A model generated the notes under the pieces. That model had not been told where the DNA came from, ran no database searches, and saw only the letters and a list, made by a program, of their open reading frames with translations. A stretch of 64,000 bases of DNA from JBFLYZ01 sp040756415 (GTDB lineage Bacteria; Bacteroidota; Bacteroidia; JADZBD01), in contig JBFLYZ010000013.1 of NCBI GenBank assembly GCA_040756415.1, positions 1 through 64,000 on the forward strand, read 5' to 3'. The translations under genes and the position numbers were made by a program. Below, piece by piece: positions 44,074 to 52,088 of the stretch (positions within the stretch are counted from its first letter, which is position 1; each line of letters opens with the position of its first letter).

Positions 44074-44535
44074 TTAGCTTTTCTCTGAAAGTTCCTTTAC
44101 GATCTGCAGGGCTTTGGGAAATACCTCGCTGAAATATTTCCTGTGCTCATCCGTAACATCTATATCCACGGTCAGCGCGGTGCCCGCGTCCTTTTCTCTT
44201 AGCGTATAGTTCTCCATGGCTCCCGACCATTTTTTGCTCTCCTCACCGAGCGGCTGCTCCTTTCCTTCTTTTATCACACCCAGGTGTTTGAAGGACATGA
44301 GTTCAGGCCTCAGGCTTTTGGCGATGGTGCTGTACATGCCGTCACCGCTGGGTGAGAGAAAATGCACTTTGCTGCCTTCCTTCCAGTCGCTTACGGCATA
44401 GGAACCTTCGCTGAATACGCGGGTCCACTGGCGGTAGCTATTGTCGTTCCACAAGACATCCCAGACTTTTTCGCGGGGGGCTTTGATCTGGATGGCAAAG
44501 CTGAGCCTGTTTATGTTTGGTAATTTGATGAACAA
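44074..44535 (-). CDS. SRPBCC (START-like) domain protein
   Basis: SRPBCC proteins form a deep hydrophobic pocket that binds lipids or aromatic ligands. The 153-residue protein has the typical N-terminal strand (FAIQIKAPREKVWDVLWN), the SYRQWTRVFSEGS segment, a central region YTLREKDAGTALTVDID and a long C-terminal helix (YFSEVFPKALQIVKELSEKS). The pattern is of the AHSA1/START subgroup. It lies between another SRPBCC gene upstream (43-base gap) and the cupin downstream (two-base gap). A TAGCTTTG box overlaps its start codon (44533-44540), so it is ambiguous whether this is a second promoter or chance. Confidence 0.83.
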   Translation of the reverse strand: MFIKLPNINRLSFAIQIKAPREKVWDVLWNDNSYRQWTRVFSEGSYAVSDWKEGSKVHFLSPSGDGMYSTIAKSLRPELMSFKHLGVIKEGKEQPLGEESKKWSGAMENYTLREKDAGTALTVDIDVTDEHRKYFSEVFPKALQIVKELSEKS

Positions 44536-44578
44536 AGCTACTAAACGCGAAGCAGATTCACGCGAATCCGATGGAGAT

Positions 44579-45037
44579 TTAGTTTTCTGCCAGCGATTTT
44601 ATATTGGAAAGGATCTTCGCCTGTATCCTACCCATCATTTTTTTCATCATCAGGGCATTCATGATCTTAGCCATAAGGGTAACAGGTTGATAGTACGATT
44701 CGTTTATTATTTTTGTTTTATCGTTCCCGATTTTTTCCAGATAGAAGCAAAATCGCGTACCGCTGAGCATTTTTTTCATTCCCATGGTATCATTTTCAAT
44801 GGTCCAAACGGTTTTCTGTCCAGGAACAAGCTCAATGAGCTTTTCGGTCATAATCCCTTTTTTCCCGTTGTTGCTCATCTCACAGGTTCGCGTTGCGCCC
44901 TGCTGGTCCATGCTGCCTTTTGCTGAAATTACTCCCGGGTTAACCTTGTGAAGTAAATTAATGTCCGTAATGATGGCCCAAACCTTGCTTACCGGGGCAT
45001 TGATCAGGGTTTCATTTCTTGCTTGTAGTTTGCTCAT
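44579..45037 (-). CDS. SRPBCC family protein (first gene opposite hxlR)
   Basis: A 152-residue START-like ligand-binding or lipid-transfer protein. It begins QARNETLINAPVSKVWAIIT, the typical first strand and helix, has the middle strands VPGQKTVWTIENDTMGMKK and ends in a basic helix with MMKKMMGRIQAKILSNI. No catalytic residues are recognisable. It is transcribed divergently from the HxlR regulator, with an inverted repeat in the 77-base gap, so it is the best candidate for the regulator's target. The leader from the predicted start site is about 20 bases. Confidence 0.83.
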   Translation of the reverse strand: MSKLQARNETLINAPVSKVWAIITDINLLHKVNPGVISAKGSMDQQGATRTCEMSNNGKKGIMTEKLIELVPGQKTVWTIENDTMGMKKMLSGTRFCFYLEKIGNDKTKIINESYYQPVTLMAKIMNALMMKKMMGRIQAKILSNIKSLAEN

Positions 45038-45063
45038 GATACGTTGATTTCGGGTTAGTTGTG

Positions 45064-45093
45064 CAAAGGTATAACATTACTTGTATTTTGCAA
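45064..45093 (-). promoter_or_regulatory. Leftward promoter of the SRPBCC operon
   Basis: On the minus strand TTG (45093-45091) and TACCTTTG (45071-45064) are separated by 19 bases, a perfect -7 box at consensus spacing. The -33 element lies in the right arm of the inverted repeat. Confidence 0.7.
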
Positions 45094-45098
45094 GTAAT
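45076..45098. promoter_or_regulatory. Inverted-repeat operator in the hxlR divergent promoter region
   Basis: attacttg (45076-45083) and caagtaat (45091-45098) are perfect eight-base inverted repeats with a seven-base spacer. HxlR-type winged-helix dimers bind such sites. Each arm contains the -33 TTG of one of the two divergent promoters, so a bound dimer would cover both. Confidence 0.7.
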
Positions 45099-45110
45099 AT
45101 TATATCTTTG
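45081..45110 (+). promoter_or_regulatory. Rightward promoter of hxlR
   Basis: TTG (45081-45083) and TATCTTTG (45103-45110) are separated by 19 bases, with a perfect -7 box. The GTG start of the regulator is only four bases after the box, so the message should be leaderless or nearly so. Confidence 0.7.
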
Positions 45111-45114
45111 CTGT

Positions 45115-45540
45115 GTGAAGAAAAAAAAGATCAGGAAGAGGTCTTTATGCCCCATAAGCTCTGCCTTGGATATTTTTGGAGACAAATGGTCCCTGCTCGT
45201 TTTGCGGGATATCATGTTCGACAATAAAAGTACGTATGGGGATTTCCTGCGCTCGGATGAGAATATCGCTACGAACATCCTTGCCGACAGGCTGTTGATG
45301 CTGGAATGCGCTGGGATGATCGTCAAGGAAAGGCACCCGGAAAACGGAACAAAGTTCCTTTATAAGCCTACGCAGAAAGCGATTGACCTGTTGCCAGCCC
45401 TTTTGGAGCTCATTGTGTGGAGCGATAAGCATGAGCGGATATCCGTCCGCGCCAGAGAATTTGCCAGACAGATCAGGAAGGACAGGGAATCAATCATCAG
45501 GCAGATGTCTGCTTACCTGAAAAGCATTTCTGAAAAGTAG
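45115..45540 (+). CDS. HxlR family winged-helix transcriptional regulator
   Basis: A 141-residue regulator. The HxlR core is clear: CPISSALDIFGDKWSLLVLR, DIMFDNKSTYGDFLRSDENI (recognition region), ATNILADRLLMLECAGMI and a wing with NGTKFLYKPTQKAIDLLPAL. Family members often sense small molecules or redox state; a cysteine lies in the position before PI that is used by some members as a redox sensor. The GTG at 45115 is chosen as start; the frame is open further upstream, but that would include the operator and -7 box. A TTG in GCC-TTG-GAT is too late. It probably controls the divergent SRPBCC-SRPBCC-cupin run and itself, which is inference from layout. Confidence 0.88.
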   Translation: MKKKKIRKRSLCPISSALDIFGDKWSLLVLRDIMFDNKSTYGDFLRSDENIATNILADRLLMLECAGMIVKERHPENGTKFLYKPTQKAIDLLPALLELIVWSDKHERISVRAREFARQIRKDRESIIRQMSAYLKSISEK

Positions 45541-45643
45541 CCGCGGCCAAACCGAAGATTGCTGAAGGGCGCCCGCCCGCTTTGCCGAAATCCGTAGGGG
45601 ATGCAGGATATACGTAAAGATAAATTGCTTCCGTTGAAGGATT

Positions 45644-47029
45644 TCACACCTTCACCTCTTTCCATTTTCCCTTCCGGAAATAATACCAGGCGAAGAGGGC
45701 GATGAGGCTCTCGGCAACGGGAATGGCGATGAAGGCGCCAACAGCCCCTTCATCAAGCCCCTTGGCGATGAAATAGGCCAGGGGGATCTGGATCAGCCAG
45801 AAGCATACGAAGTTGATAATAGTAGGCGTGCGCGTGTCGCCCGCTCCGTTCAGGGCCTGGGTCATCACCATGCCTATACCGTAGAAAATGAATCCCGATC
45901 CGATGATCTGCAGGGCCTGTGCGCCATAGGCCACTACTTCCTCTTTCTGGGAAAAGATGCGCACGATGGGCTCGGCAAGGAAGATGAAGGTCAGCATTAC
46001 CAGGCTCATGAAGATGACGTTGTATTTTACGGTAAGAAAAACGCTTTGCTGTGCCCGCTCGGGGTTCTTCGCGCCCAGGTTCTGTCCTACCAGGGTGGCA
46101 GCCGCATTGCTCAGTCCCCAGGCCGGAAGGATGAAGAAGACCAGGTTGCGGAAGGCGATCTGGTAGCCGGCTGAAGCATCCGTGCCTCCCGTTTCGGCCA
46201 CCAGGCGGGTGAGGAAGATCCAGCTTCCGCTGGCGATGATGAACTGGAAAGTAGCGGGCCAGGCGATACCGACCAGCGAACGCACCAGGGCCTTGTTGTA
46301 ATTGAAATGCGACAGGCGAATGCTGAGGGCACCGCTGCCCTTGAACAGATGATAGCATTGATACAGCACGCCTGAGCTGCGGCCTATGACCGTGGCGATG
46401 GCAGCGCCTTTCAGCCCGAAGAAATGGATCAGGACAGGGCAGAGAACGATGTTCACCCCGCTGGCCAGCCAGAGGCTTTTCATGGCCATTGCGGCATCGC
46501 CCGCCCCGCGGAAGATCCCGTTGATGAGAAAGAGCAGGATGATGGACAGGCATCCGCCCATCATGATGCGGGTGAAGACCGCGCCTTCTCTCACTACTTC
46601 CTCGCTGGCGCCCATCAGCCGGAGTATGTCGGCCGCAAAGATCATCCCCGGTATGCTGATCACTACGGTAACGATCAGGGCCACGATCAGGGATTGCGCA
46701 CCGGCATGCGCGGCCGCTTCGGGATCTTTTTCCCCTATCCTGCGCGCCACGATGGCCGTTACGCCCGTGCTGAGGCCTATGGCGATGGAATAAACGATGG
46801 TCAGCACCGATTCGGTCAGGCCCACGGTGGCGATGGCGTTCTCACCCAGCTTACCCACGAAGAACATGTCTACCACCGCGAACACGCTTTCCAGGCAAAG
46901 CTCCAGCATCATGGGAATGGCAAGCAGAAAAACTGCCCGCGGCATGCTGCCCTGGGTATAATCCACGTTTCCGCCCCTGAGCGACTGGCGGACGAGAGAA
47001 AAGGCGGTTCTTATTTTGCTTGGGGCCAT
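45644..47029 (-). CDS. MATE family multidrug/Na+ exporter
   Basis: A 461-residue, roughly twelve-helix antiporter of the MATE superfamily, exporting cationic or other compounds with Na+ or H+. The typical N-terminus is visible (YTQGSMPRAVFLLAIPMMLELCLESVFAVVDMFFVGKLG), and the second half repeats it (ALVRSLVGIAWPATFQF, SNAAATLVGQNLGAKNPERA). An ATG at 47095 is possible but the shorter start at 47029 avoids a basic, non-conserved extension; a TATTTTCG box lies about 17 bases before it. The substrate is unknown. It is not obviously linked to its neighbours. Confidence 0.92.
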   Translation of the reverse strand: MAPSKIRTAFSLVRQSLRGGNVDYTQGSMPRAVFLLAIPMMLELCLESVFAVVDMFFVGKLGENAIATVGLTESVLTIVYSIAIGLSTGVTAIVARRIGEKDPEAAAHAGAQSLIVALIVTVVISIPGMIFAADILRLMGASEEVVREGAVFTRIMMGGCLSIILLFLINGIFRGAGDAAMAMKSLWLASGVNIVLCPVLIHFFGLKGAAIATVIGRSSGVLYQCYHLFKGSGALSIRLSHFNYNKALVRSLVGIAWPATFQFIIASGSWIFLTRLVAETGGTDASAGYQIAFRNLVFFILPAWGLSNAAATLVGQNLGAKNPERAQQSVFLTVKYNVIFMSLVMLTFIFLAEPIVRIFSQKEEVVAYGAQALQIIGSGFIFYGIGMVMTQALNGAGDTRTPTIINFVCFWLIQIPLAYFIAKGLDEGAVGAFIAIPVAESLIALFAWYYFRKGKWKEVKV

Positions 47030-47190
47030 TTTGAGAAACGGGGGGCGAAAATACAGTTTTTTTCGGCCCGTCAGGTTCTTTAAAGGAGCCCCCACCGGGT
47101 TGTCAACCTTCTTGTTAAAAGGGTAGCGGTTATCTGGATTTTATGGAATCGATTGTTGAGGCTGACGAGTGAAAGAGAAATGGAGATGGA

Positions 47191-47535
47191 TCATACCATC
47201 GTGCGGTTGCAATACGTGTCCTTTTCAAATTCCCGTATATTCATGGAAATGACCGGGACTTCGGGGAACATATCTTTGAGCTTCATAACGATCTGCCTGG
47301 AGAGATAAGCTTTCTGCTCGGTGGTGCGGCCTTCCATGATATTGCCGAACACATGAATGAAATCAGCGCTGGTGTTTCCTACGTTGTAATGAACGTAGGG
47401 GCGTATCCTCACTTTGATATCCCCCGGTTTGAAAAGGCCGGTGGCGTCAGCGGTATCGTGAACTTCTTTCAGTATTTTTTCGGACGAATACCGCGTGAGC
47501 AGGGCTTCGGGACAGTCGATGATGAAATGAGGCAT
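47191..47535 (-). CDS. 5-carboxymethyl-2-hydroxymuconate isomerase family protein
   Basis: A 114-residue member of the CHMI (HpaF) family, related to tautomerases, which isomerises a ring-cleavage product in homoprotocatechuate degradation. The N-terminal proline after removal of Met (M-PHFIIDC) is the catalytic base of the tautomerase fold, and FIHVFGNIMEGRTTEQK and PVISMNIREFEKDTYCN match the family. No other homoprotocatechuate-pathway gene is in the window, so the true substrate may differ. It lies between MATE and batD on the same strand, with 120-160 base gaps on both sides. Confidence 0.85.
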   Translation of the reverse strand: MPHFIIDCPEALLTRYSSEKILKEVHDTADATGLFKPGDIKVRIRPYVHYNVGNTSADFIHVFGNIMEGRTTEQKAYLSRQIVMKLKDMFPEVPVISMNIREFEKDTYCNRTMV

Positions 47536-47659
47536 GGCTTTATTTTTTGTTTTTTAGGTATTCAGCTTCAACCTGAACCGTATTATACGCCTGATTGGCT
47601 TAAGGGAATTGAGCCGGGCCCTTTCCGCAATTCGGGTTATGCTCGGCATTTTGTTCCTA

Positions 47660-49387
47660 TCAGCCTAGTCTTTCCAGTTCCAGCACCAGCTCTCTTGCAA
47701 GGGCCATCATTCTCTTGTCCGAATCGTGTGCGGGTAAATGGGCGTACTTGGCCATTTCGCAGGTGTCGAGGATGTGAATGAGCTCGTCTGTCCTTTCCTT
47801 CGGGAATTTCCTGCTTTCCAGGGCCTCGCGAATGTTCTCCCGGCTGATCTCCGCTTTCTCTATGTTCAGTTTGCCGCTCAGGTAGTTATAAAAACCTTTA
47901 AGCAGGGCATCATAGAACTTCATGTTTTGCCCCTGCATCAGGTATTCTGCGGCCAGTTCGAGAAAACCGGTACCGGTCTTTTTTCTTTGCGGAGGGGACG
48001 CAGCATGAACGGCCTGTTCGTGATGCCCTAGCTGTGGAGAAGGCTGTGGCGGTTCGGGCGCTGGAGGTGCCGGTTTCCTTTTGCGCACGGCAAGGAAGAT
48101 GATCAGCGCGAGTAAAGGGAGCCCGATTACGAAATAGATGCCGGGCGAGCTCCACACGCTTCCGCCATTTTCAGGCCCCGAAGCCGTGTTGCCGTCCTCA
48201 TCGCTGGCGGCCCCTTCGCCTGCGATGACCTGTATCTCTGGCGCGGTAAAAGTGACGTAATCCTTCTTTTTTATGTCGAAATAGGAGAACGGTTCGGGCC
48301 TGATGGTGTAGTTGCCCTTCTTGCGCGGGATGAGCACGTATTCGAAGGATTTGCTGCCGCTGATGCCTTCTGGAGTAAGGTAAAAATTGTCAACGCTCTT
48401 GGGAGGAAAGACCTCGATCTCCTGCGGAACGTCCAGCTTAGGCGCTGTGATGAGGTCGAAATTGCCGTTGCCCGATATCTTCAGGCTGATGGTGACGGCC
48501 TCGTTCGCTTTCAGCTCGGTCTTGTCAGCGCTCGATTCGATGGAAAAGATGCCGACATATTTATTGAAGTTCACCGGCTTGTTGCGCGGTGGCAGGACAC
48601 GCACGAACAATTGCCCGGTTACGCCTTTCAGGTCGTATTCGTATTCACCCAGGCGATTTCCTGAATTGTCAAATACCTTTACCCGGGCGTTCATGGCAGG
48701 CACTTCGATCTGCCCCGTTTTCTGCGGGTAGGCCAGCACCTCGCGCAGGATAACGGTATAGAACTGCCTGCCGTTGATCTCGTCCACCTCGTTCAGCCCT
48801 CTGCTCTCGTTCATCACCTTGGTCCAGAACCCATCATAGGCCGGGTAGTCCATTTTATCGAAGCTGATGATCTCGTTCTGCGAGTAGATCTTGTGCGTGA
48901 TGAGTATGGGTTCGCCCTCGTAAACCGTGTCGCGGCTCAGGTTCGTAACGATGAACACGCTTTTGTTGATGCCCGTGATCACCTTTTTGCTGCCTTTGGA
49001 AATGCTGCCCGTGATGGATTCGGTAACCACGATATCGAAGGACTGGGTATAATAGGTTTTGCCTTTGACCGTGATGGAAGCCGGCCCGATAGAGAATACG
49101 CCTTCGCGGATGGGCGTCAGTATATAGGAGAGCCGGGTAATGGTGGTCACTTTGTTGTTGACGATCTCCACGCTGGTGAACGTATTGGGTCCGGATATGA
49201 TCCTGAACCCGGCAAACGAGGGTGTCTGGAAATCGGGCAGGTCGGTGTTCGATTCGTAAGTAACCACCAGCTCTTCGCCCACACCGAGCTGGGTACGGTC
49301 AACGCGGCCCTCGAACTTCACTTTCTGCGCCAGCAGAATGCCGGGCAGGAGGGCAAAAAGAAAAAGCAGGTTACGCATGCTGTTCAT
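47660..49387 (-). CDS. batD: BatD family protein
   Basis: BatD is a membrane-anchored periplasmic protein of the Bat (Bacteroides aerotolerance) operon; its molecular role is not settled. The 575-residue protein has a signal peptide (MRNLLFLFALLPGILLAQ, ATG at 49378 as alternative start), several beta-sandwich domains (VKFEGRVDRTQLGVGEEL, IPRKKGNYTIRPEPFSYF) and one membrane helix (GIYFVIGLPLLALIIFLAVR) near residue 415, followed by a cytoplasmic helical domain (EYLMQGQNMKFYDALLKGFY). It is the last gene of the operon, three bases after batC. No batE follows; the next gene is the isomerase. Confidence 0.9.
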   Translation of the reverse strand: MNSMRNLLFLFALLPGILLAQKVKFEGRVDRTQLGVGEELVVTYESNTDLPDFQTPSFAGFRIISGPNTFTSVEIVNNKVTTITRLSYILTPIREGVFSIGPASITVKGKTYYTQSFDIVVTESITGSISKGSKKVITGINKSVFIVTNLSRDTVYEGEPILITHKIYSQNEIISFDKMDYPAYDGFWTKVMNESRGLNEVDEINGRQFYTVILREVLAYPQKTGQIEVPAMNARVKVFDNSGNRLGEYEYDLKGVTGQLFVRVLPPRNKPVNFNKYVGIFSIESSADKTELKANEAVTISLKISGNGNFDLITAPKLDVPQEIEVFPPKSVDNFYLTPEGISGSKSFEYVLIPRKKGNYTIRPEPFSYFDIKKKDYVTFTAPEIQVIAGEGAASDEDGNTASGPENGGSVWSSPGIYFVIGLPLLALIIFLAVRKRKPAPPAPEPPQPSPQLGHHEQAVHAASPPQRKKTGTGFLELAAEYLMQGQNMKFYDALLKGFYNYLSGKLNIEKAEISRENIREALESRKFPKERTDELIHILDTCEMAKYAHLPAHDSDKRMMALARELVLELERLG

Positions 49388-49390
49388 GGC

Positions 49391-50071
49391 TTACCAGTCT
49401 TTATCGCGGGAAGAGCCTCCGCTGCCTCCCTGGTTCTTTTTGATCTTCTCTTTGGTCTTTTTTTCCTCGTTGTTCAATGCATCAAGTATGCGCTGGGCGT
49501 CTTCCTTGCTCATGCCCTGTTGCTGCTGTTGCTGCTGATCCTGCTGCCCCTGGTTCTGCTGGTTCTGCCCCTGGTTCTGGTTTTGGTTCTGATTATTCTG
49601 TCCCTGCTGTTGCTGCTGCTGTTGCTGTTGTTGTTGCTGCTGCTGCTTCAGCTTTTTCTTGGCATAGGCCAGGTTGTAACGCGCGTCCTCATCATTGGGG
49701 TTGAGCTTCAGCGATCTCTTGTACGACTCTATGCTTTCCGCGTATTTGTTCTGTTTGAGATAACAGTTGCCCTCATTGTAATACGATCCGGAGCGCAGGA
49801 GGTCATCGTTACGGGTATCGTCACCCACCTGCTTGAAATACTGTGCAGCCTCCTCCACTTTATCCTGCTTGTACAGGGCATCGCCCAGGTTGAACCTGGC
49901 CTTCACCGAGCTGGAGTCGATCTTGAGCCCCTGGCGGTACAGGGTATCGGCCATACGGTAGTCTTTCTTCTTATAATACGCGTTACCCTCCCTGAGGCTT
50001 TTGTGCAGGGTTTGCGATTGGGCCAGCAGGGCCCAAAGCAGAAAGGTCATGACTGCGATCTTTTTTTCCAT
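49391..50071 (-). CDS. batC: BatC, TPR protein with polyglutamine tail
   Basis: A 226-residue exported or membrane-tethered TPR protein of the Bat operon. A signal peptide (KKIAVMTFLLWALLAQSQ) is followed by about three TPR units (LREGNAYYKKKDYRMADTLY, ARFNLGDALYKQDKVEEA, YNEGNCYLKQNKYAESIES) and then a glutamine-rich tail near residues 142-195 containing about 14 consecutive Gln and a run of QN repeats, ending in a charged helix (EEKKTKEKIKKNQG). Gln codons alternate CAA and CAG, so the tract is not a pure DNA repeat. TPRs suggest protein docking to the batA/batB VWA domains. It overlaps batB upstream by 25 bases. Confidence 0.9.
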   Translation of the reverse strand: MEKKIAVMTFLLWALLAQSQTLHKSLREGNAYYKKKDYRMADTLYRQGLKIDSSSVKARFNLGDALYKQDKVEEAAQYFKQVGDDTRNDDLLRSGSYYNEGNCYLKQNKYAESIESYKRSLKLNPNDEDARYNLAYAKKKLKQQQQQQQQQQQQQQGQNNQNQNQNQGQNQQNQGQQDQQQQQQQGMSKEDAQRILDALNNEEKKTKEKIKKNQGGSGGSSRDKDW

Positions 50072-51090
50072 GTGAGCAGTTTTTGAATATAAGGACTTAC
50101 GGTATCGGTCATCAGCAGTTCAAGGGTAAGCAAAATCAGGGCCCAGAGTAGGAACACCTGGAAGCGGTCGATGTACTCGCTGTACGATTTTACCGTGCTT
50201 TCTTGCTGGTCCATGCTGCGTACGCGGCTCATGATGGTGTTAAGCCCGCTTTCGGAATTAGTGGCCCGGGTGTAGGTGCCTTTCCCCGCAGCGCTGATGT
50301 TTTTCAGCAGTCCTTCGTCCAGCTTCGATACGATGGTCTGTCCGTTCTCGTCCTTTTTGAAAACGATGTTGCCGTATTCGTCCTCCACCGGGATGGGGGC
50401 TCCTTTGGCGGTGGCCATGCCTATGCAATGCACCACGATGCCCTTGCCGGCCGCTTCCTGGGCCGCATCCAGGGCGTCCTGGTCATGGGTCTCCCCGTCA
50501 GTGATCAGCACAATTACCTTGCTCCCGATGCTGCCCTCCCCGAAGGACCTGGCGGCCATGCGCAGGGCGGGGCCTATTTCGGTGCCCTGTGCGGATATCA
50601 GGTCGGTATCGATGTTATCCACGAACAGCTCGGCCGAACCGTAATCGGTGGTGATGGGCAGTTGCAGGAAAGGCGTGCCCGCGAACACCACGATCCCCAG
50701 CCGGTCACCGTCCAGCTTCCCGGAAAGGTTGACGATGGCCTGCTTGGCGCATTCCAGGCGGTTGGGGGCGATGTCCTCGGCCTTCATGCTGTTCGAGATA
50801 TCGAGAACGATCATGATATCGATGCCTTCCTTTTTCTTCTCCACGGTCCGGGTGCCTATGCGCGGGTTCATGATGCCGATAATGAGCAGTACGATCCCGG
50901 TCGTGTAAACGGCAAAGCGGATCACCTGCTTGAGCACCGACCTGCCGGGTATGAGGTGCGCGATCACCCCCGCCTCGGCAAAGCGGAAAAGGGCCCTTTT
51001 CTTCCATTGCAGGAGCAGGAAAAAGATCACGATCATCACCGGGATGACGATGAAGAGATAGATGTATTGCTTGTTTCCGAAATCCGTCAT
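50047..51090 (-). CDS. batB: BatB, membrane VWA-domain protein
   Basis: A 347-residue protein with N-terminal hydrophobic helices (YIYLFIVIPVMIVIFFLLLQ and FAVYTTGIVLLIIGIM), a von Willebrand A domain with the metal-site motif VLDISNS (D97, S99, S101) and LITDGETHD, and a final membrane helix (FQVFLLWALILLTLELLM). VWA domains bind ligands through the metal site, so BatB probably binds partner proteins on the periplasmic or cytoplasmic face. It overlaps batA by four bases (ATGA type) and batC by 25 bases, indicating coupled translation. Confidence 0.93.
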   Translation of the reverse strand: MTDFGNKQYIYLFIVIPVMIVIFFLLLQWKKRALFRFAEAGVIAHLIPGRSVLKQVIRFAVYTTGIVLLIIGIMNPRIGTRTVEKKKEGIDIMIVLDISNSMKAEDIAPNRLECAKQAIVNLSGKLDGDRLGIVVFAGTPFLQLPITTDYGSAELFVDNIDTDLISAQGTEIGPALRMAARSFGEGSIGSKVIVLITDGETHDQDALDAAQEAAGKGIVVHCIGMATAKGAPIPVEDEYGNIVFKKDENGQTIVSKLDEGLLKNISAAGKGTYTRATNSESGLNTIMSRVRSMDQQESTVKSYSEYIDRFQVFLLWALILLTLELLMTDTVSPYIQKLLTWKKRSQS

Positions 51091-52088
51091 GGTATGCTTC
51101 TGAACACGGTGTGTCTTAATAAAAATTCCAGCATCAATATGACCAGCGCGATGATGGCATAAGGCGCGAAGAGCTCCGTCTTTTTCTGGGAGTTCTGCCC
51201 TTCGAAACGGGTCTTTTCCATCTTGCCGATCTCATCATAGATCGCCTTCAGGCTTTTGTTGTCCGTGGCGCGGAAATACTTGCCGCCAGTCATCTCAGCG
51301 ATCTTGGTCATGGTTTCCTCATCGATCTCTACCGGAACATAATCGAAAATGTAATCTCCCCCGGGGCCGATCTGTACGGGCGAGCGGGCCATGCCCATGG
51401 TGCCGGCCCCGATGGTGTACACGCGAACATCGAATGTCTTTGCTATCTCGGCAGCAGTAAGCGGTGATACGCTGCCCGCGTTGTTCACCCCATCGGTAAG
51501 CAGGATCACGATCTTGCTCTTGGCCTTGCTGTCTTTGATGCGGCTCACGGCAGTGGAGAGCCCCAGGCCGATGGCCGTGCCGGCCTCGATCATGCCCGGC
51601 TCCACCTGTTTGAACATGGCCTTGAGCACCGCGTGGTCGGTGGTGAGCGGGCATTGCGTGAAGCTTTCCCCGCTGAAAATGACCAGGCCCATGCGGTCGT
51701 TCGGATGCTGATCGATGAACTCCATGGCCACCTGCTTGGCGGCATCCAGGCGGTTAGGCTTGAGGTCGGTGGCCAGCATGCTGGCAGAAATGTCGAGCGA
51801 AAGCATGATATCCACACCCAGGGTATCGGTCTTTTTCTGGGGGCGGGCCATGGCGCAGATCAGGAAGGCGAGGGCGATCATGCGCAGCACGAACAGCGAG
51901 TGGCGCATGTACTGTTTGGCCGAGGGGGCCACACCCGTAAAATTACGGAGAGAAGAAGTGCGTATGCCGGTGTCGCGGTTGCGGTAGCTGTTGAAAACAT
52001 ACAAGCCGATCAGGACGGGGAACAGCCAGAAGAGGTTGAGCCATTCCGGTTCGGTAAACTGAAAATATTTCGACAATCCTTCGCTCAT
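51087..52088 (-). CDS. batA: BatA, membrane VWA-domain protein
   Basis: A 333-residue protein of the same plan as BatB: a first helix (WLNLFWLFPVLIGLYVFNSY), a second (LFVLRMIALAFLICAMAR), a VWA domain with metal-site motif SLDISAS (D99, S101, S103), LTDGVNNAGS, and a C-terminal helix (YAIIALVILMLEFLLRH). BatA and BatB are thought to act together, and both keep an intact metal site here. The start codon overlaps the stop of the upstream gene by four bases, and its own stop overlaps batB by four bases. Confidence 0.93.
   Translation of the reverse strand: MSEGLSKYFQFTEPEWLNLFWLFPVLIGLYVFNSYRNRDTGIRTSSLRNFTGVAPSAKQYMRHSLFVLRMIALAFLICAMARPQKKTDTLGVDIMLSLDISASMLATDLKPNRLDAAKQVAMEFIDQHPNDRMGLVIFSGESFTQCPLTTDHAVLKAMFKQVEPGMIEAGTAIGLGLSTAVSRIKDSKAKSKIVILLTDGVNNAGSVSPLTAAEIAKTFDVRVYTIGAGTMGMARSPVQIGPGGDYIFDYVPVEIDEETMTKIAEMTGGKYFRATDNKSLKAIYDEIGKMEKTRFEGQNSQKKTELFAPYAIIALVILMLEFLLRHTVFRSIP

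Noticed and set aside
44533..44540. TAGCTTTG -7 box at the start of the second SRPBCC gene
   Set aside because: It overlaps the ATG itself and no usable start codon follows soon after, so it is either chance or indicates a wrong start; not listed as a promoter.
49590..49650. Trinucleotide repeat as an independent DNA element
   Set aside because: It is part of batC and codons are mixed CAA and CAG, so it looks protein-constrained rather than a pure microsatellite.
48893..50086. A 397-residue open frame on the plus strand opposite batC and batD, with a leucine-rich hydrophobic run
   Set aside because: The leucine run is the antisense of the batC polyglutamine tract (CAG read as CTG); batC and batD are certain.
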